This document shows positions 60,415-64,000 of a stretch of DNA of 64,000 nt, piece after piece. The stretch is from contig CP179201.1 of the NCBI GenBank assembly GCA_051201605.1, positions 1,736,001 to 1,800,000 of the forward strand, in the 5' to 3' direction. Made by a program: the position numbers and the translations under genes. The stretch is from CABZJG01 sp902512685 (lineage in GTDB: Bacteria > Pseudomonadota > Alphaproteobacteria > Rhodobacterales > Rhodobacteraceae). Numbering within the stretch: the first letter of the stretch is position 1; each line of letters opens with the position of its first letter. Under the pieces are notes generated by a model, which worked only from the letters and a program-made list of their open reading frames with translations, was not told where the DNA came from and ran no database searches.

Positions 60415-61563
60415 ATGGCTGTTGAATTTAGATCAGACCCTGAAAACAGCCGTGGGCGGTTATACCGCGAAGACGAAAGCACCTTTCGCTCTTGTTTTCA
60501 GCGCGACCGCGATAGAATCATTCACTGTAGCGCGTTTCGCCGGCTCAAGCACAAGACGCAGGTGTTCATCGAACATGAAGGGGATTATTTTCGAACCCGC
60601 CTGACACATTCCATCGAAGTGGCCCAAGTAGCCCGCACAATTTCGGGCGTTTTGGGGCTTAATGGCGAATTGACTGAAGCGGTCGCGCTGGCCCATGATT
60701 TGGGTCACCCACCATTTGGCCACACGGGTGAGGATGCGCTTAACATTTTGATGGAGCCCTATGGCGGGTTTGATCATAATGCGCAGGCGCTGCGGATTGT
60801 GACCAATCTAGAGCGTCATTATGCGGATTTTGACGGGCTCAACCTGACATGGGAAACTTTGGAAGGAATTGCCAAGCATAACGGACCCGTGACCGGCGCA
60901 TTGCCCTATGCTCTGGCCGAATACAATGCTCTGCATGATCTTGAATTGCACAGCTATGCCAGCACCGAGGCCCAGGTGGCCGCATTGGCAGATGATATCG
61001 CCTATAATAGCCATGATCTTCATGATGGTCTGAGGGCAGAATTGTTTTCCACCGATGAATTGGCCGAACTGCCCATCTTGCGGGACTGTTTTGCCGAGGT
61101 TGACCGCAAATATCCCGGTTTGAACTATTATCGCCGCCGTCATGAAGCCTTGCGGCGGTTTTTCGGTATTCTGGTTGAAGATGTGATCGCTGTTAGCCAA
61201 AAAAACCTGACGGAACTAAATCCTCAAAATGCCTATGATGTTCGTTTTGCAGGTCGCGCTATGATAAAGTTTAGCAATGGGTTATGGGCTGATCTTAAAG
61301 TTGTACGTAAATTTTTATTCCACCGAATGTATCGTGCCCCAAGTGTGGTCAAAATGCGCAAAGAGGTCACCGAGGCTGTGACCACGTTATTTCCGCTTTT
61401 CATGCAACACCCCGATCTATTGCCTAAACAATGGCGCAAAGATGTGGAAAAGGCAGATGATGATATCGCACTGGCACGTATTGTGGTGGATTATATCGCG
61501 GGCATGACTGATCGCTTTGCCCTGCAAGAACACGAGCGGCTTATCCAGACAAAGACACATTGA
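60415..61563 (+). CDS. dgt: Deoxyguanosinetriphosphate triphosphohydrolase-like HD protein
   Basis: Hydrolyses dNTPs to nucleosides and triphosphate. The 382-residue HD-domain protein shows RDRIIHCSAFRRLKHKTQVF, TRLTHSIEVAQVARTI and the HD motif AHDLGHPPFGHTGEDAL, and the fourth metal ligand region ALADDIAYNSHDLHDGL. ATG 60415 gives the family opening MAVEFRSDPENSRGRLY; a longer upstream frame crosses the divergent erpA region. argS follows after 51 bases, a usual order in Rhodobacterales. Confidence 0.95.
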   Translation: MAVEFRSDPENSRGRLYREDESTFRSCFQRDRDRIIHCSAFRRLKHKTQVFIEHEGDYFRTRLTHSIEVAQVARTISGVLGLNGELTEAVALAHDLGHPPFGHTGEDALNILMEPYGGFDHNAQALRIVTNLERHYADFDGLNLTWETLEGIAKHNGPVTGALPYALAEYNALHDLELHSYASTEAQVAALADDIAYNSHDLHDGLRAELFSTDELAELPILRDCFAEVDRKYPGLNYYRRRHEALRRFFGILVEDVIAVSQKNLTELNPQNAYDVRFAGRAMIKFSNGLWADLKVVRKFLFHRMYRAPSVVKMRKEVTEAVTTLFPLFMQHPDLLPKQWRKDVEKADDDIALARIVVDYIAGMTDRFALQEHERLIQTKTH

Positions 61564-61614
61564 CCTTGCCCCTGTGCATGATAAACCGCAGCGCAAGATA
61601 AAGGATGTAGAGTT

Positions 61615-63360
61615 ATGAACCTTTTTAGCGAAATGCGTGCGCTGGTTCTTGCGGCCCTTGAAAAAATGGCCGCAGATGGGGATCTGCCCGCAGGGCTCAG
61701 CTTTGACGCTGTGGCGGTCGAACCGCCACGCGATCCTTTGCATGGGGATATGGCGACCAATGCCGCTATGGTTCTGGCCAAGCCGTCCGGCCGCAAGCCG
61801 CGCGAGATCGCGGATGTACTGGCCGCAGCCTTGCGCCAAGACCCGCGGATTACGGCGGCAGATGTGGCTGGTCCAGGATTTTTGAACTTGCGGCTTGCGC
61901 CTGCGGTTTGGCAGTCGCTGATCAAAGAAGTGCTTGAACATGGCCAGAGTTTCGGCCGCTCCTCGGTGGGGGCAGGTCAACGGGTGAATGTCGAATATGT
62001 CAGTGCCAATCCAACCGGACCTTTGCATGTGGGCCACACCCGCGGCGCGGTCTTTGGTGATGCGCTCGCCAGTCTTTTGGATTATGCCGGCTATGCGGTG
62101 ACGCGTGAATATTACATCAATGACGGCGGCGCGCAGGTCGATGTTTTGGCCCGCTCGGTTTATCTGCGCTATCTTGAAGCGCATGGCCGCGAGGTCGCCT
62201 TTGAAGATGGCACATATCCTGGCGATTATCTGATTTCTGTCGGTCAGGCGCTCAAAGACAAAGTGGGCGCTGAATTCATAGACAAAGACGAACAGCTATG
62301 GCTGGGAGAGGTGCGCGAGTTTGCCGCCACGGCCATGATGGATATGATCCGCGAAGACCTTGCGCTCTTGGGCGTAAAAATGGATCATTTCTTCAGTGAA
62401 AAATCTCTTTATGGTACTGGGCGGATTGAATCAGCCATTGATAAACTGCGGGCCAAAGGCCTTATTTACGAAGGTGTTTTAGAACCGCCAAAGGGCAAAA
62501 AGCCCGAAGATTGGGAACCGCGTGAGCAAACGCTGTTTAAATCGACAGAGCACGGTGATGATGTTGACCGCCCGGTGATGAAATCGGACGGCAGCTGGAC
62601 TTATTTCGCCCCTGATATTGCCTATCATAGCGATAAGGTTGACCGCGAATTTGATTTGTTGATTGATATTTTGGGCGCCGATCACGGCGGCTATGTCAAA
62701 CGCATGAAAGCTGCGGTTTCGGCCTTATCGGACGGCAAGGTACCGCTCGAGATAAAATTGACCCAACTGGTGCGGCTTTATAAAGACGGCGAGCCTTTTA
62801 AAATGTCCAAGCGGGCAGGGACCTTTGTCACTCTACGTGATGTGATTGATCAGGTGGGCGCGGATGTCACCCGCTTTGTGATGCTGACCCGTAAAAACGA
62901 TGCCTCACTGGATTTTGATTTTGACAAAGTGCTTGAACAATCGCGCGAAAATCCGGTGTTTTACGTCCAATACGCCCATGCGCGTGTGTGCAGCGTTCTG
63001 CGCCGCGCCAGCGAGGCGGGAATCACAATGGATGATGGCACATTACGTGGGGCGGATTTGACACTTTTGGCGCATCCGGCTGAACTGAGTGTTGCCAAGA
63101 AACTGGCGGAATGGCCACGGTTAATCGAAATAGCGGCGCGCACCAATGAACCGCACCGCGTGGCGTTTTTCCTTTATGAATTGGCCAGTGAACTGCATGC
63201 GCTGTGGAACAAAGGCAACGAAGAGCCGTCTTTGCGATTTGTGCAGGATGACGATCCCGGCACCTCGCAGGCAAAAATTGCCCTTGCACGCGCCGTTTCT
63301 GTTGTTATTTCCGCTGGTCTTGCTATTCTTGGCGTAACGCCTGCAGAAGAAATGCGCTAG
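61615..63360 (+). CDS. argS: Arginyl-tRNA synthetase
   Basis: Class I synthetase of 581 residues. It has the N-terminal Add-1 domain, the HIGH-type motif in SANPTGPLHVGHTRGAVFGD, REYYINDGGAQVDVLARS, the second signature MSKRAGTF in FKMSKRAGTFVTLRDVID, and a C-terminal DALR anticodon-binding domain (VQYAHARVCSVLRRA). Normal length. ATG 61615 follows AAGGATGTAGAGTT. It is co-directional with dgt and the SPOR-type gene. Confidence 0.97.
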   Translation: MNLFSEMRALVLAALEKMAADGDLPAGLSFDAVAVEPPRDPLHGDMATNAAMVLAKPSGRKPREIADVLAAALRQDPRITAADVAGPGFLNLRLAPAVWQSLIKEVLEHGQSFGRSSVGAGQRVNVEYVSANPTGPLHVGHTRGAVFGDALASLLDYAGYAVTREYYINDGGAQVDVLARSVYLRYLEAHGREVAFEDGTYPGDYLISVGQALKDKVGAEFIDKDEQLWLGEVREFAATAMMDMIREDLALLGVKMDHFFSEKSLYGTGRIESAIDKLRAKGLIYEGVLEPPKGKKPEDWEPREQTLFKSTEHGDDVDRPVMKSDGSWTYFAPDIAYHSDKVDREFDLLIDILGADHGGYVKRMKAAVSALSDGKVPLEIKLTQLVRLYKDGEPFKMSKRAGTFVTLRDVIDQVGADVTRFVMLTRKNDASLDFDFDKVLEQSRENPVFYVQYAHARVCSVLRRASEAGITMDDGTLRGADLTLLAHPAELSVAKKLAEWPRLIEIAARTNEPHRVAFFLYELASELHALWNKGNEEPSLRFVQDDDPGTSQAKIALARAVSVVISAGLAILGVTPAEEMR

Positions 63361-63435
63361 TATAAAGCCTAATCTGCAGAACCGAGGCAGAGAACCGTAG
63401 GAATGGGCAATGTCCGTTCCAAACCGGAGGGCAGT

Positions 63436-64000
63436 ATGATGGTATATTCCCGGAGCGATCAAAGCACCCCTGATCCACAGGGCGCAGAAGACGGCCGCGC
63501 GCTTGGATCTGTGGCAAATTGGATCGGGGCTATTGTTAGCTTGGCACTGGTGATTGGTGTGTCGTTTTGGGCCTATGGGTTGGTGGTGCGCGATGTAAGC
63601 GGTGTGCCGGTGATCAAAGCCTCGGCCGAGCCCATGCGCGTGACGCCAGAAAACCCCGGTGGAACAGCCGCGCTGAACCAAGGTCTTTCGGTCAATCAAG
63701 TGGTTGAGGCCGGTGATGATACCCAGCCCGAGTTTGTGACCCTGGCGCCAAGGCCCGTAGCGTTAGGTGACGATGATTTTCCAACTGCGCAAATCGAACC
63801 GGCAAGCTCGGCCGTGATCGCAGCGCCCAGCCGTAAAACCACACCGCTTGATATTCAATCTCTTGCCGATCAGATCGCAGTAGAAGTTGCTCTGCTCGAT
63901 GGTGAGTTGGATACAGCTGAAATTGTTCGCCTGGATAGCTCGAGCATTGAAAATGCGCTCAAGCAGGCATTGGGCGAGCCGCAAACAAGCGTCGAGTTTG
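63436..64000 (+). CDS. SPOR-type membrane protein, 3' end outside the window
   Basis: ATG 63436 (a second ATG follows at 63439) has GGAGGGCAGT directly before it, and the frame is open to the window end. The visible 188 residues contain an N-terminal cytoplasmic tail of about 25 residues (RSDQSTPDPQGAEDGRALG), one membrane helix (SVANWIGAIVSLALVIGVSFWAYGLVV), then a periplasmic Pro/Ala/Glu-rich linker. In Rhodobacterales the gene after argS usually encodes a single-pass protein with a C-terminal SPOR peptidoglycan-binding domain; that domain would lie beyond this window, so the identity rests on position and layout. Confidence 0.65.
   Translation, partial: MMVYSRSDQSTPDPQGAEDGRALGSVANWIGAIVSLALVIGVSFWAYGLVVRDVSGVPVIKASAEPMRVTPENPGGTAALNQGLSVNQVVEAGDDTQPEFVTLAPRPVALGDDDFPTAQIEPASSAVIAAPSRKTTPLDIQSLADQIAVEVALLDGELDTAEIVRLDSSSIENALKQALGEPQTSVEF

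Noticed and set aside
1..64000. CRISPR arrays, prophage structural genes, rRNA genes and replication origin
   Set aside because: No regularly spaced non-coding repeats, capsid/tail genes, rRNA sequences or DnaA-box clusters were seen.

Overview
The window looks like a chromosome segment of a marine alphaproteobacterium of the roseobacter group (Rhodobacterales/Rhodobacteraceae). The grounds are the gene content and order: purM-purN-rnd, purC-purS-purQ, an F1-ATPase zeta inhibitor, a single-cysteine DksA, a two-piece cobalamin methyltransferase set with a DUF1638 protein, livHMGF with an acyl-CoA ligase, and argS followed by a SPOR-type membrane protein. GC content looks moderate, near half, with AT-rich intergenic DNA, which suits a pelagic member. 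No species can be named from sequence alone.

Layout. (1) 1-2450: the 3' part of an EamA exporter, then three gene ruins in a row: a sugar/nucleoside-type ABC permease tail, an IS3-family transposase tail and an AraC-type regulator with an in-frame stop. (2) 2455-13943: an accessory catabolic locus with an EamA permease, a ureohydrolase, an SDR dehydrogenase, a NodB-fold deacetylase/amidohydrolase, a LysR regulator, and a divergent run of ABC permease-ATPase-binding protein-FAD-[2Fe-2S]-molybdopterin hydroxylase subunits. It reads as uptake plus oxidation and hydrolysis of a nitrogen-rich small molecule, substrate unknown. (3) 13944-17315: a possible XdhC remnant, then a compact recombinase cassette (DUF3489, DUF2924, large serine recombinase) ending next to a CAU-anticodon tRNA gene. 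(4) 17421-29974: core genes for purines (purM, purN, purC, purS, purQ), RNase D, SufE, a cobalamin-dependent homocysteine methylation set, the ATPase zeta inhibitor, and a DctB/DctD-like two-component pair whose regulator lacks the sigma54-contact loop.

(5) 30025-38760: arginase and ornithine cyclodeaminase with a divergent Lrp regulator, DsbB and a DedA-like protein, tRNA-Leu, several small unassigned membrane proteins, a membrane ferredoxin-adenylate cyclase fusion, a 24-residue lipoprotein gene, a MORN protein, and a strong terminator with no gene in front of it. (6) 38828-45434: a branched-chain-type ABC transporter operon with an acyl-CoA ligase inside it. (7) 45733-50929: an unassigned radical SAM protein and the zwf-pgl-pgi sugar phosphate operon. 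(8) 50984-55476: an M48 protease and a MoxR/VWA chaperone pair separated by a DUF2927 lipoprotein and a tiny membrane protein. (9) 55676-64000: dksA, a flavin monooxygenase, exonuclease III, an unusual tandem-repeat peptide gene with a partner gene, an A-type iron-sulfur carrier, dgt, argS and the start of a SPOR-type protein.

The best candidates for something undescribed are the 21-residue tandem-repeat peptide with its 310-residue partner (58366-59821) and the nitrogen-compound catabolic locus (2455-13943). All assignments come from reading motifs; no database search was run.
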